Source: CAILHX01 sp046155285
Lineage (GTDB): Bacteria > Pseudomonadota > Gammaproteobacteria > Burkholderiales > Methylophilaceae
Assembly (NCBI GenBank): GCA_046155285.1
Contig: JBJXEA010000003.1
Span: 44,957 to 108,956 of the forward strand
Direction of reading: 5' to 3'
DNA length: 64,000 nucleotides
Positions 53,319-62,428 of the stretch are shown in pieces. The stretch's first letter is position 1; each line of letters opens with the position of its first letter. The translations under genes were made by a program, and so were the position numbers. Under the pieces are notes generated by a model. It ran no database searches. It worked only from the letters and a program-made list of their open reading frames with translations, and was not told where the DNA came from.

Positions 53319-54376
53319 GCTGCACGCTCCGTGTAGTTTTTATTCAGCCAATTGCGATATTCGCCGCTGGTTACGTTTTGCACCCAAGCTTGATGCTGCA
53401 AATACCAGGCCACCGTGCTCATGATGCCGGTCTCAAAAGTTTCTTGCGGCTTCCAGCCTAGTTCATTGAGTATTTTACTGGCATTAATGGCGTAGCGTTG
53501 GTCATGGCCGGGGCGATCTTTAACGAAGGTGATTTGCTCACGGTAACTGCTTCTTTTAGGCTTCAATTCATCCAGCATGTCGCACAAAGTATGTACCACT
53601 TGCAGATTGGTCTTTTCGTTGTTGCCGCCGACGTTATACACCTCACCCACCCTACCATTGGCCAGCACCGAGCGAATGGCGCTGCAATGGTCGCCGACGT
53701 AGAGCCAATCGCGCACGTTGCTGCCATCGCCATAAATAGGCAACGGTTTGCCATGCAGAGCATTATTCAGCACCAGCGGAATCAGCTTTTCGGGGAATTG
53801 GTAAGCACCGTAGTTGTTGGAGCAATTGGTGGTCAGCACCGGCAGATGATAGGTGTGATGATAGGAACGCACCAAGTGGTCAGAAGCCGCTTTGGAGGCC
53901 GAGTATGGGCTGTTTGGCTGATACGGTGTGGTTTCGCTAAAAGCTGGATCAGCCGCGCTCAAAGAACCATAAACCTCATCGGTGGAAACGTGCAAAAAGC
54001 GGAAATTGGCTTTATCAGCATCATTCAAATCCGCGAAATAGGCACGCGTTTCTTCCAGAAAATGAAAGGTGCCGACGACGTTGGTTTGGATGAAGTCTTC
54101 CGGCCCGTGGATAGAACGATCCACATGACTTTCGGCGGCGAAGTTGACGATGGCGCGAGGATGATATTGCGCCAACAAGGCCGCCACTAAAGTGCGGTCG
54201 CCGATGTCGCCGTGTACAAAAACATGCCGCGCATCGTCTTGCAGCGCAGCCAAGTTTTCCAGATTTCCGGCGTAGGTGAGCTTGTCTAAATTCAACACTG
54301 GCTCATCACTCTGCGCCAGCCAGTCCAACACGAAGTTTGCGCCGATAAAGCCAGCACCGCCGGTAACTAAAATCAT
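53315..54376 (-). CDS. rfbB: dTDP-glucose 4,6-dehydratase
   Basis: A 353-residue extended short-chain dehydrogenase. The NAD motif Gly-Gly-Ala-Gly-Phe-Ile-Gly is at residues 6-12, and the catalytic segment YSASKAASDHLVR carries the Tyr-x-x-x-Lys; STDEVYGSL is also typical. Second step of dTDP-rhamnose synthesis. The ATG overlaps the dnaQ stop as ATGA. Confidence 0.97.
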   Translation of the reverse strand: MILVTGGAGFIGANFVLDWLAQSDEPVLNLDKLTYAGNLENLAALQDDARHVFVHGDIGDRTLVAALLAQYHPRAIVNFAAESHVDRSIHGPEDFIQTNVVGTFHFLEETRAYFADLNDADKANFRFLHVSTDEVYGSLSAADPAFSETTPYQPNSPYSASKAASDHLVRSYHHTYHLPVLTTNCSNNYGAYQFPEKLIPLVLNNALHGKPLPIYGDGSNVRDWLYVGDHCSAIRSVLANGRVGEVYNVGGNNEKTNLQVVHTLCDMLDELKPKRSSYREQITFVKDRPGHDQRYAINASKILNELGWKPQETFETGIMSTVAWYLQHQAWVQNVTSGEYRNWLNKNYTERAA

Positions 54377-55071
54377 ACGTTACTTTCTTGTAGTTTTTTC
54401 CATAAAACACTGCCGCCAGAGGCTTTATCCAAGCCTGTCAAATACTGGTCATGTGCGCTTAAGTCTTCCTCATTGGCACTCAACACTACTAACGGTTTTT
54501 CGCGTTTGAAGCTAGCCTCCTGCACTTTACTTTCCTGTGCGCTCAACTCCATCATCAGGCTGTCCTGACCCCGCGTCATCGCCATATACACATCAGCGAG
54601 CAACTCCGTGTCCAGCAAGGCGCCGTGCAAGGTGCGGCCTGAATTATCTACGCCATAACGCTTACACAATGCGTCCAGATTGTTGCGCTGTCCAGGGTGC
54701 AGATCTTTCGCCATTTTCAGCGTGTCTATGACCGGATGTGCAATTTTGCCTAAATCCACCAAGCCCAGTTCGTTATTAAGAAAACCCAAGTCAAACGGCG
54801 CGTTGTGAATCACCAACTCCGCGTCATGAATAAATGCCAAAAACTCAGCTGCAATCTCCCTGAAACGCGGCTTGTCCTGCAAATCCTCAAGGCTAATGCC
54901 ATGGACTTGCTGTGCGCCAAAATCAATCTCACGATCAGGGTTCAAGTATTGATGAAAACGATTGCCCGTGAGACGCCGATTGACCACCTCCACCGCCGCG
55001 ATTTCGATGATGCGATGGCCTTGCGCCGGGTCTAATCCGGTAGTTTCGGTGTCTAAAAAAACCTGTCTCAT
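54373..55071 (-). CDS. dnaQ: DNA polymerase III epsilon subunit (3'-5' proofreading exonuclease)
   Basis: A 232-residue DEDDh exonuclease. ExoI is DTETTG (7-12), ExoII is HNAPFDLGFL and ExoIII is HGALLDTELLADVY. It removes misincorporated bases during replication. The C-terminal 55 residues are a variable linker; the clamp-binding motif may be in the QDSLMMELS region. It normally pairs with rnhA, found here upstream, but a family C repeat lies between them. Its stop overlaps rfbB, so proofreading and rhamnose genes are on the same message. Confidence 0.95.
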   Translation of the reverse strand: MRQVFLDTETTGLDPAQGHRIIEIAAVEVVNRRLTGNRFHQYLNPDREIDFGAQQVHGISLEDLQDKPRFREIAAEFLAFIHDAELVIHNAPFDLGFLNNELGLVDLGKIAHPVIDTLKMAKDLHPGQRNNLDALCKRYGVDNSGRTLHGALLDTELLADVYMAMTRGQDSLMMELSAQESKVQEASFKREKPLVVLSANEEDLSAHDQYLTGLDKASGGSVLWKKLQESNV

Positions 55072-55103
55072 TTGTTCAGATGACCTCTAAAATTTGTAAA
55101 TTC

Positions 55104-55206
55104 GTCATTCCCGCGTAGGCGGGAATCCAGCCAAACATCAACGAAGCATAATGTACCTATGCCGCCCTCTCTGGCTCGACTGGATTCCCGCCTCCGCGGG
55201 AATGAC
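55104..55206. repeat. Dispersed inverted repeat, family C copy (between rnhA and dnaQ)
   Basis: GTCATTCCCGCGTAGGCGGGAATCCAG at the left faces CTGGATTCCCGCCTCCGCGGGAATGAC at the right. It separates the rnhA stop (9 bp away) from the dnaQ start. Confidence 0.9.
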
Positions 55207-55214
55207 GGTGGAAA

Positions 55215-55649
55215 TTAAAGCACCGTCTCCACGCCTTTATTAGCCAACATGTCAGCCCGTTCATTGCCCTCATGTCCGGCATGGCCTTTGACCCACACCC
55301 ACTCCACCTGATGGCGACTAGAGACTTCATCTAGCGTTTTCCACAAATCCACATTCTTAACAGGCGCTTTGGCGCTGGTCTTCCAGCCACGCGCTTTCCA
55401 GCCGTGTATCCATTCGCTGATGCCTTTTTGCACGTATTGCGAATCGGTGGAAACGCGGACTTGCGATGGGTTTTTAAGCAGTTCCAAAGCACGGATAACA
55501 GCGGTGAGTTCCATACGGTTGTTGGTGGTACCTAGTTCGCCGCCAAACAGCTCCTTTTCGTACTCGCCAACCTTAAGCCACGCGCCCCAGCCGCCGGGGC
55601 CGGGGTTGCCTTTGCATGCCCCATCGGCGTAAATTTCAATCAACTCCAT
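55215..55649 (-). CDS. rnhA: Ribonuclease HI
   Basis: A 144-residue RNase H1 that cuts RNA in RNA-DNA hybrids. The catalytic carboxylates are Asp9 (YADGACKGNPGPGG), Glu47 (RMELTAVI), Asp69 (STDSQYV) and Asp133 (NERADMLAN), with the flexible His123. The length is slightly shorter than E. coli (155). Its first 14 bases overlap the end of the methyltransferase gene, so the two are coupled. Confidence 0.97.
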   Translation of the reverse strand: MELIEIYADGACKGNPGPGGWGAWLKVGEYEKELFGGELGTTNNRMELTAVIRALELLKNPSQVRVSTDSQYVQKGISEWIHGWKARGWKTSAKAPVKNVDLWKTLDEVSSRHQVEWVWVKGHAGHEGNERADMLANKGVETVL

Positions 55650-56373
55650 CGCATCCCTTTTTTTGACTTTCGATTCTTTGCGTCGGCCTCGGACGCGGCA
55701 TCAGCACCTGTGCCAGATGTTTGCCGCCCCACTGTGGGCGTATCAGCCGCATGCCAGTCACACGTTTTTTTGCCACCAAAAAATACACCCCGCCCATCAT
55801 CGGCCACCAGCGGTCTCCGGCTTTGTTCATCCAGTTAAATCGCGTCAGCCATTTGGGGCTTTTCATGGGAACGGCATAACACGCCATGCGGCCGCCGACC
55901 ACTTCCAACCCCAATAACGCCAGCCAGTCTTTCAAGCGCATCAGCGAGATAAATTGACCATACCAAGGGTAGCCCTGCTTGCCAAACAAACGCCGCAAGC
56001 CCCACAAGCTGAGTGGGTTATAGCCGCTAATGATGAGGTGGCCTTCTGGCACCAGTGCGCGTTCGGCATCGCGTAACACTTGATGCGGATGTGCGGCGAA
56101 CTCCAGAATATGCGGTAGCAGCACTAAATCCAGGCTGTTGGTCGCCAGTGGCAACTGTTCAAATTCGCAGCGCACACGGCCTTGTGCGCCTGCCAGCAAT
56201 TTATAAGAAACACGGCTGTTTTGTAGTAAATCTGCCTGCGGCAGCCCAAGCTGCACCGCGTTAAACCCGAAAATATCCGCCACGGCAGCGTCGTACAAAG
56301 CTTGCTCTGCCGACAACACGGAATTCCCCAGCGGGGTGGCAAGCCAGTCAGATTCGCTTATGATGTTGCTCAT
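55636..56373 (-). CDS. SAM-dependent methyltransferase-like protein
   Basis: A 245-residue class I methyltransferase fold. The usual N-terminal glycine motif is weak, but the core CEFEQLPLATNSLDLVLLPHILEFAAHPHQVLRDAERALVPEGHLIISGYNPLSLWGLRR is clear. It is often found beside rnhA and dnaQ in betaproteobacteria; the substrate is unknown. The ATG at 56373 shares two bases with the gloB ATG on the other strand; a longer start at 56388 is possible. Confidence 0.82.
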   Translation of the reverse strand: MSNIISESDWLATPLGNSVLSAEQALYDAAVADIFGFNAVQLGLPQADLLQNSRVSYKLLAGAQGRVRCEFEQLPLATNSLDLVLLPHILEFAAHPHQVLRDAERALVPEGHLIISGYNPLSLWGLRRLFGKQGYPWYGQFISLMRLKDWLALLGLEVVGGRMACYAVPMKSPKWLTRFNWMNKAGDRWWPMMGGVYFLVAKKRVTGMRLIRPQWGGKHLAQVLMPRPRPTQRIESQKKGCDGVD

Positions 56374-57109
56374 GCAAGTAATCCCCATCCCCGCGTTTAG
56401 CGATAACTATCTTTGGTTGCTGGTGCAAGGCTATGAGGCCGTGGTGGTTGACCCCGGCGATGCCGCGCCGGTGTTGGCTTATCTGCGTCAGCACGGTCTC
56501 ACTTTAAGCGCCATTCTCATCACCCACCATCACAGCGACCACATCGGCGGGGTGAATGCGCTGCTGTGCGAATTCAACTGTCCGGTCTATGCACCACACA
56601 ATCCGGTGTTTGATTTCCCCTATCAGACAGTCACTGAAGTGGACGAAATCAGGCTCTTAGCTACACAGTTCAAGGTACTCGACGTCCCCGGCCATACCGC
56701 CATACACATCGCCTATTATGGCGGAAATTCGTTGTTCTGTGGCGACACGCTGTTTGGCTGCGGATGCGGGCGCATCTTTGACGGCAGCGCCGAGCAGCTA
56801 CATGCTTCACTGCAAAAAATCGCTCTGCTACCGGACAATACCCTCATCTATTGCGCTCATGAATACACCTTGAATAACATCCGATTTGCGCTCAGCGTTG
56901 ACCCTGACAACACCGCACTACAAGCACGTCAGCAAGCCGACCAAACGCTCAGAAATCGCGGCCTGCCTACCCTGCCTTCCACGCTACAACTGGAAAAAGC
57001 CACCAACCCATTTTTACGCTGCAACACAACGGCGCTGCAAAAAGCTGCCGACAACCGTGACGAACTGACTGTTTTTTGCACCCTAAGAGAGCTTAAAAAT
57101 AAATACTAA
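56372..57109 (+). CDS. gloB: Hydroxyacylglutathione hydrolase (glyoxalase II)
   Basis: A 245-residue metallo-beta-lactamase-fold enzyme that hydrolyses S-lactoylglutathione, second step of methylglyoxal removal. Metal ligands are His52, His54, Asp56 and His57 (THHHSDHIGG), with further ligands in PGHTAIHIAY, CGDTLFGCGCGR and CAHEYTLNN. The family C-terminal LRNRGLPTLPSTLQLEKATNPFLR is present. The ATG at 56372 gives the typical Met-Gln-Val-Ile-Pro-Ile-Pro-Ala-Phe start; an ATG at 56360 is also in frame. Confidence 0.95.
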   Translation: MQVIPIPAFSDNYLWLLVQGYEAVVVDPGDAAPVLAYLRQHGLTLSAILITHHHSDHIGGVNALLCEFNCPVYAPHNPVFDFPYQTVTEVDEIRLLATQFKVLDVPGHTAIHIAYYGGNSLFCGDTLFGCGCGRIFDGSAEQLHASLQKIALLPDNTLIYCAHEYTLNNIRFALSVDPDNTALQARQQADQTLRNRGLPTLPSTLQLEKATNPFLRCNTTALQKAADNRDELTVFCTLRELKNKY

Positions 57110-57146
57110 TCAATAAGTTATAAACAATACTCCATATTTTATTAGC

Positions 57147-57175
57147 TTGACGGCGACCCCCTTGTTGGGTAACAT
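57147..57175 (+). promoter_or_regulatory. Candidate sigma-70 promoter of mltD
   Basis: TTGACG (57147-57152), 17 bp, TAACAT (57170-57175). The predicted transcription start, near 57182, nearly coincides with the mltD ATG at 57184, and no ribosome-binding site is seen, so the mRNA may be leaderless. Confidence 0.45.
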
Positions 57176-57183
57176 CCGCCTCA

Positions 57184-58842
57184 ATGTTTATGCCCTCTAC
57201 GATTAGACTGAGTTTCGCATTGTTGGCACTGCTATTGGTTTCTGGCGGTGCGCTTGCCGAGTCCACCAGTTCTGAAGACAACACGCCTGCGCTTGATTAT
57301 TACGGTCAAGAGATGTTGACCGACCCCAATTATTTGGCTGACGACATTCCGGTGCTAGATGAATTTGGTGCTTACCCAGCAGCCCCTGCCACACCTAAAC
57401 CTCAAGTCGCAATTTCTACTACGCCCACTAACGACTTATGGCAACGCATACGCGGCGGCTTCGGCATGGCCAATCTGCAATCTCCCTACACCTCCACGCA
57501 CGAGGCTTGGTATGCTGCGCGGCCTGAATATGTGCAGCGTATGGTGGGGCGCAGCCAACTTTATCTCTACCACATCGTGGAAGAAGTGCAAAAACGCGGC
57601 ATGCCTACAGAAATCGCACTGCTGCCTATGATAGAAAGCGCTTTTCAGCCTGGCGCTCGCTCTAGTGCAAAAGCGGTTGGCATCTGGCAATTCATCCCAT
57701 CTACTGGCAAGCATTTCGGCTTAAAGCAAGACTGGTGGACGGATAATCGCCGCGACGTGACCGCCGCTACTGATGCCGCGCTCAACTATCTGGAAAAGCT
57801 ACACGTGATGTTTGGCACTTGGGAGCTGGCTCTGGCGGCTTACAATGCCGGTGAAGGCACGGTGCAGCGCGCCATAGAACGTAACCGCCGCAAGGGTTTG
57901 CCCACTGATTATCAAAGCCTGCAACTGCCAACTGAAACCAAGGAATACGTTCCCAAATTACAAGCGGTGAAGAACATCGTCACCAACCCTGAGCAATATG
58001 GTTTGCAGATTAAGACCATCGCAAACCAGCCTTATTTCACTGCGGTAAGCGCCCCCAGCAAAATAGACGTGAAGCTGGCGGCCAAGCTGGCGGGGGTTTC
58101 CATGGCCGAATTCACGCAACTCAATCCGGCGCACAACCGCCCGGTAATGAGCAATAACAGCGGCAATCAAAACATCTTGCTGCCCGTAGGCAAGGAGCAA
58201 GAATTTGCCAGCAATCTGGCCAGCTATGACAAGTCTTTGGTGAGCTGGCAAACCTACCATGCTAGACGAGGTGAGCCTTTGAGCAAGGTGGCTAAGAAGT
58301 ATGGTGTGAGTGTGGCCGAACTAAGAGAGGTCAACGACCTTTCTGCCAAAGCACGGCTTAAGTCTAATCAACCTCTATTGGTACCAACGTCAGACGGCAA
58401 TAAACAGGATTTAGTGCTAGAAACCCCTATCGCCAGCGAAGATGAGGCGCAAACCACCAAGGCTGAGGATAAACCTGCGGCAACACAATACTTGGTGAAA
58501 AAAGGCGACACCGCCTTCAAGATCGCCAAGCGCTATCACATGACAACCAAACAACTGCTGGCGCTCAATGGACTAAAAAGTGCAAAACTGTCGCACGGGC
58601 AAAGCTTGGTAGTCGGCAATGCGCCAACAGTAAAGGTGGCAGCGAAAGCGGCTACGAAAAGCAGCAAAAAGTTAGCCAAAGCAGGCAAGACGCGCTATGT
58701 GGTCAAACGTGGCGAAACTTTGGCCAGCATCGCCGACAAATTCAACGTGGCTATCAATGATTTGCAACGCTGGAATAAGATACAAGGCAGCCGCATATTG
58801 CCCGGCCTCAAGCTCACCATCTACAAACCAGACGCGGCCTAA
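57184..58842 (+). CDS. mltD: Membrane-bound lytic transglycosylase D
   Basis: A 552-residue peptidoglycan lytic transglycosylase. A signal peptide covers about 1-25 (LSFALLALLLVSGGALA); unlike E. coli MltD I see no lipobox cysteine. The SLT domain spans about 130-255 with the catalytic Glu151 (LLPMIESAFQPGA), then GIWQFIPSTGKHFGL and AYNAGEGTVQRAI. Three LysM domains follow, at about 355-400, 437-478 and 502-547 (each like YLVKKGDTAFKIAKRY), plus a more divergent one near 285-330. It starts after a short gap from gloB. Confidence 0.95.
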   Translation: MFMPSTIRLSFALLALLLVSGGALAESTSSEDNTPALDYYGQEMLTDPNYLADDIPVLDEFGAYPAAPATPKPQVAISTTPTNDLWQRIRGGFGMANLQSPYTSTHEAWYAARPEYVQRMVGRSQLYLYHIVEEVQKRGMPTEIALLPMIESAFQPGARSSAKAVGIWQFIPSTGKHFGLKQDWWTDNRRDVTAATDAALNYLEKLHVMFGTWELALAAYNAGEGTVQRAIERNRRKGLPTDYQSLQLPTETKEYVPKLQAVKNIVTNPEQYGLQIKTIANQPYFTAVSAPSKIDVKLAAKLAGVSMAEFTQLNPAHNRPVMSNNSGNQNILLPVGKEQEFASNLASYDKSLVSWQTYHARRGEPLSKVAKKYGVSVAELREVNDLSAKARLKSNQPLLVPTSDGNKQDLVLETPIASEDEAQTTKAEDKPAATQYLVKKGDTAFKIAKRYHMTTKQLLALNGLKSAKLSHGQSLVVGNAPTVKVAAKAATKSSKKLAKAGKTRYVVKRGETLASIADKFNVAINDLQRWNKIQGSRILPGLKLTIYKPDAA

Positions 58843-58854
58843 AGATTTTCACTT

Positions 58855-60483
58855 ATGCGTTATTTTTTGCTGGTTCTAATTTTAACTTTAGCCGCATGCA
58901 GCCCGCCCGCCCCCATCAATAACGCCAACTTAGAGCAAGCATATCCCTCTCAATCCGGCGGCACCATGCTGGACGCCATGACCGGCGAACCTTCTGGCTT
59001 GATTCCCATGATTGCAGGGGAATCGGCTTCCTCCGCCATTGCCAGCAAGATTTTCAACAGCCTGCTGAAGTACGATAAAAATCTGGAACTGGAAGGCGAA
59101 CTGGCCAAATCTTGGCAGATTTCCGCAGACCAAAAAACCATCACCTTCACCCTCAAACCTAACCTCAAATGGGCAGACGGTGCGCCGCTGACCAGCGCCG
59201 ATGTGCTATTTACCTGGCAATTGGTCACCGACGACAAAACCCGCACACCGTATGGCGCGGACTTCAAGCTGGTGACCAAAGCAGAAGCCCCAGACCCACT
59301 CACTTTCAGCATCACTTACAAACAGCCCTACGCACCGGCGATGGATTCCTGGGCGGGCCTACAGATCATGCCGCAGCACTTGTTGAAAGATCAGGACATC
59401 AATACCACCGCCTTTGCCCGCAAGCCGGTAGGTAGTCATTATTACAAGCTCAAAACTTGGAAGAATGGCGAGCGCATCGAGCTGGAAGCCAATCCCTTAG
59501 CCACTCAGGGGCAACCCAAGATTGAACGTTTGGTATCACGCTTCATTCCCGACCCCGCCGCACAGTTTTTGGAACTGATGGCGGACAATATAGACGTGAT
59601 GAATCTTGACCCGATTCAATATAGCCGCATCGTGCCAGCGCGACCTGAACTCAAGCAGAAAATTGCCTTGTACAAAGAACTGGGTAATGGCTACACCTAT
59701 CTCGGCTTCAACCTAAAACATGCGCCGTTCAACGACAAGCGCGTCAGGCAAGCCATCAATTACGCGATCAACAAACAGGAAATTATTGACGGCGTGCTGT
59801 TAGGGCTGGGTGAGCCGGTTGCCGCGCCGTATAAGCCCGGCACGCGTTGGGTCAATCCTGCGCTCAAGCCCTATGGCTATGACCCACAACACGCCAAAGC
59901 CCTGCTCAAGGAAGCGGGATTTGCCGACCATGACGGCGACGGTATCCTCGACCGCGACGGGAAACCATTAGCTTTTGAGATTCTGGTGAACCAAAATAAG
60001 CAGCGCGTCACCGCTGGCGTGCTAATGCAGCGCCGCTTAAAAGAAGTCGGCATAGACGCCAGCATCCGCCAGCTAGAATGGGCGAGCTTTCTGGGCAACC
60101 ACATCAAAACCGGCGACTTCGACGTGGTGATTCTGGGCTGGAGCTTGTCGCTAGACCCGGATCAATTCAGCATCTGGCACTCGTCGCAAAACGGCCCCAA
60201 CCAATTCAACTTCATCAACTACAACAATCCGCAAGTGGATAAACTGCTGGAACAAGGTCGCTTGGAGCTAGACCCCGACAAACGCATGAAAATTTATCAC
60301 GAATTCTCCAGGATTTTGCTGGAAGACAGCCCGATTGTGTACCTGTTCGAAGGCTACGGTCTGCCCGCCATCCACAAGCGCATCCGTGGCATAGACAACC
60401 CCGCGCCACCCGCAGGCATAGGCTGGAATTCGCAGGATTGGTTTATCCCAGAACCATTGCGCCGCAATGAGATTTCGCCATGA
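58855..60483 (+). CDS. Peptide-type ABC transporter substrate-binding lipoprotein
   Basis: A 542-residue extracytoplasmic solute-binding protein of the family-5 (oligo/dipeptide) type. The lipobox is Leu-Ala-Ala-Cys15. The signature IFNSLLKYDKNLELEGELAKSWQISADQKTITFTLKPNLKWADGAPLTSADVLFTW spans about 65-125. The ligand could be a peptide, nickel or cell-wall murein peptide. A role in murein peptide recycling would fit the preceding mltD but is inference. Its stop overlaps the permease start as ATGA. Confidence 0.92.
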   Translation: MRYFLLVLILTLAACSPPAPINNANLEQAYPSQSGGTMLDAMTGEPSGLIPMIAGESASSAIASKIFNSLLKYDKNLELEGELAKSWQISADQKTITFTLKPNLKWADGAPLTSADVLFTWQLVTDDKTRTPYGADFKLVTKAEAPDPLTFSITYKQPYAPAMDSWAGLQIMPQHLLKDQDINTTAFARKPVGSHYYKLKTWKNGERIELEANPLATQGQPKIERLVSRFIPDPAAQFLELMADNIDVMNLDPIQYSRIVPARPELKQKIALYKELGNGYTYLGFNLKHAPFNDKRVRQAINYAINKQEIIDGVLLGLGEPVAAPYKPGTRWVNPALKPYGYDPQHAKALLKEAGFADHDGDGILDRDGKPLAFEILVNQNKQRVTAGVLMQRRLKEVGIDASIRQLEWASFLGNHIKTGDFDVVILGWSLSLDPDQFSIWHSSQNGPNQFNFINYNNPQVDKLLEQGRLELDPDKRMKIYHEFSRILLEDSPIVYLFEGYGLPAIHKRIRGIDNPAPPAGIGWNSQDWFIPEPLRRNEISP

Positions 60484-61499
60484 TCCAATACATCACTAAA
60501 CGCCTGTTGTGGATGGTGCCGCTGTTAGTCGGCATCAGCTTGGTATCGTTTCTGATTATGCATTTGGCACCAGGCGACATCACCACTACCGAAGCCAGCT
60601 TCAATCCTAAAGCCAGTCAGGAGTCCATCCAGAAACTACGCAAGCTTTACCACTTGGACGAACCAGTCATCAATCAATACGGTTATTGGCTGCAACGCAT
60701 GGTGAAACTGGATTTCGGCAACTCTTTTGCCAACCACCAACGCCCAGTATTCTGGCAAACCAAAGATAAAGACGGCAATATCACTCCCGGCATGATCCAA
60801 GAAGCGCTGCCTATTACGCTGCTCATCAACGTGCTCAGCATGGTTTTGATATTCATCGTGGCACTACCTTTAGGGGTCATCGCAGCGCTGAAACACCATC
60901 AACCAGCAGACCGCGGCATCACCATTTTTGTGTTCATCGGCTTTGCCATGCCAGGATTCTGGCTGGCGCTACTGCTAATGTACTGGATGGGCGTAGTCAA
61001 CAACTGGCTACCAATTTCCGGTCTACACAGCTTGGATTTTGAGCGTATGGGATTCTTCGCACAAATAGCCGACAGCACCAAACACCTCGCCATTCCAGTA
61101 TTCATCTCCGCGCTGGGCGGCTTGGCAGGCATTTCGCTATTCGTCAAAAACGGCATGTTGGACGTACTACATCAGGACTACATCACCACCGCCCGCGCCA
61201 AAGGCTTGCCGGAAAACACCGTGATTTATCGCCATGCGTTGCGTAACGCTTGGCTACCACTCATCACCCTACTCGGCCTTTCCATCCCCGGCCTGATAGG
61301 CGGCTCGGTCATCGCCGAATCCTTATTCGCCATCCCCGGTATGGGCAAATTGTTTTACGACGCCGTGTTGATGCGCGACTTTCCGGTGATTATGGGCATC
61401 TTGACCATAGGCTCAGCGCTGACCTTAATCGGCAATCTGCTCGCCGATATTGCCTACGCGTGGGCTGACCCCAGAGTGCGGCGCGGGGTGATGCAATGA
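60480..61499 (+). CDS. Peptide-type ABC transporter permease, DppB/OppB-like
   Basis: A 339-residue inner-membrane permease with six predicted helices. The N-terminus MIQYITKRLLWMVPLLVGISLVSFLIMHLAPGD is typical, and the EAA motif region is DYITTARAKGLPENTVIYRHALRNAWLP. It pairs with the permease at 61597. The first periplasmic loop is longer than usual. Its start overlaps the upstream binding-protein gene. Confidence 0.94.
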   Translation: MIQYITKRLLWMVPLLVGISLVSFLIMHLAPGDITTTEASFNPKASQESIQKLRKLYHLDEPVINQYGYWLQRMVKLDFGNSFANHQRPVFWQTKDKDGNITPGMIQEALPITLLINVLSMVLIFIVALPLGVIAALKHHQPADRGITIFVFIGFAMPGFWLALLLMYWMGVVNNWLPISGLHSLDFERMGFFAQIADSTKHLAIPVFISALGGLAGISLFVKNGMLDVLHQDYITTARAKGLPENTVIYRHALRNAWLPLITLLGLSIPGLIGGSVIAESLFAIPGMGKLFYDAVLMRDFPVIMGILTIGSALTLIGNLLADIAYAWADPRVRRGVMQ

Positions 61500-61519
61500 A
61501 AATCCGGAATCTCCTTATC

Positions 61520-61582
61520 GTAGGAGCGCCGCCCTCGGCGCGATTTTTCACTCGGCTATCGCGCCGAGGGCGGCGCTCCCAC
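61520..61582. repeat. Dispersed inverted repeat, family B copy 4, within the ABC operon
   Basis: GTAGGAGCGCCGCCCTCGGCGCGAT and ATCGCGCCGAGGGCGGCGCTCCCAC are near-perfect arms around a short spacer. It lies in the 97-bp gap between the two permease genes, which are usually adjacent or overlapping. Confidence 0.9.
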
Positions 61583-61596
61583 AGCAAATTACCAAG

Positions 61597-62415
61597 ATGA
61601 AGCACATCCTAGACAACCCACTCGCCCGCTGGGGTTTCGCCATCATCAGCTTCATCATGTTAATGGCTTTGTTCGCCCCGCTCATCGCGCCTTTCGACCC
61701 TGACTTCATTAACGTCAAAGCTATTCTGCTAGAACCCTCCTCCGCGCATTGGATGGGAACCGACGGTCTAGGCCGCGACGTATTTTCGCGCATGTTGTTC
61801 GGTGCGCGAATTTCCTTGCTGGTAGGTTTCGTCGCGGTGGGCATCGCCACCATCATCGGCATCATTCTGGGTGCAATTTCCGGCTTTTATCGCGGTTGGG
61901 TGGATACCGTGATTATGCGACTGGTGGACGTGATGCTATCCATCCCCACCTTCTTCCTCATCCTCGCCGTCATTGCCTTTCTCACGCCGTCCATCTGGAA
62001 CATCATGATTGTCATCGGCCTGACTTCGTGGATGGGAGTGACGCGCCTCGTCCGCGCTGAGTTTCTCAGTCTGCGCGAACGTGAATTTGTACTTTCCGCC
62101 AGAACATTAGGGGCTGGTGACACGCGGCTGATATTCAAGCATTTGCTACCCAACAGCCTCACCCCGATTATTGTGAGCACGGTATTAGGCATCGCCAGCG
62201 CGGTGTTGATTGAGTCGGGGTTATCTTTCTTGGGCTTGGGCGTGCAACCACCGCAAGCCTCTTGGGGCAACATCCTCACCGACGGCAAGGAATACATTCA
62301 GTTTGCTTGGTGGTTGTCTTTATTCCCCGGCTTGGCGATACTGCTGACCGTGTTAGGATATAACTTGCTGGGTGAAGGTTTGAGAGACGCACTGGATCCA
62401 AGGAGTAAGCATTAA
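61597..62415 (+). CDS. Peptide-type ABC transporter permease, DppC/OppC-like
   Basis: A 272-residue permease with six predicted helices. MGTDGLGRDVFSRMLFGARISLLVG and the EAA region EREFVLSARTLGAGDTRLIFKHLLPNSLTPIIV are typical. It ends LLGEGLRDALDPRSKH, the normal family end. No ATPase gene follows, so the ATP-binding subunits must come from elsewhere in the genome. Confidence 0.94.
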   Translation: MKHILDNPLARWGFAIISFIMLMALFAPLIAPFDPDFINVKAILLEPSSAHWMGTDGLGRDVFSRMLFGARISLLVGFVAVGIATIIGIILGAISGFYRGWVDTVIMRLVDVMLSIPTFFLILAVIAFLTPSIWNIMIVIGLTSWMGVTRLVRAEFLSLREREFVLSARTLGAGDTRLIFKHLLPNSLTPIIVSTVLGIASAVLIESGLSFLGLGVQPPQASWGNILTDGKEYIQFAWWLSLFPGLAILLTVLGYNLLGEGLRDALDPRSKH

Positions 62416-62428
62416 GTATTTTGACCCC

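Noticed and set aside
53498..54190. A 230-codon open frame antisense to rfbB
   Set aside because: A shadow of the conserved dehydratase gene, with no independent support.
52294..55206. Possible CRISPR or regularly spaced array from the family C repeats
   Set aside because: Copies are thousands of bases apart, palindromic, and lie in separate gene gaps. There are no spacers or cas genes.
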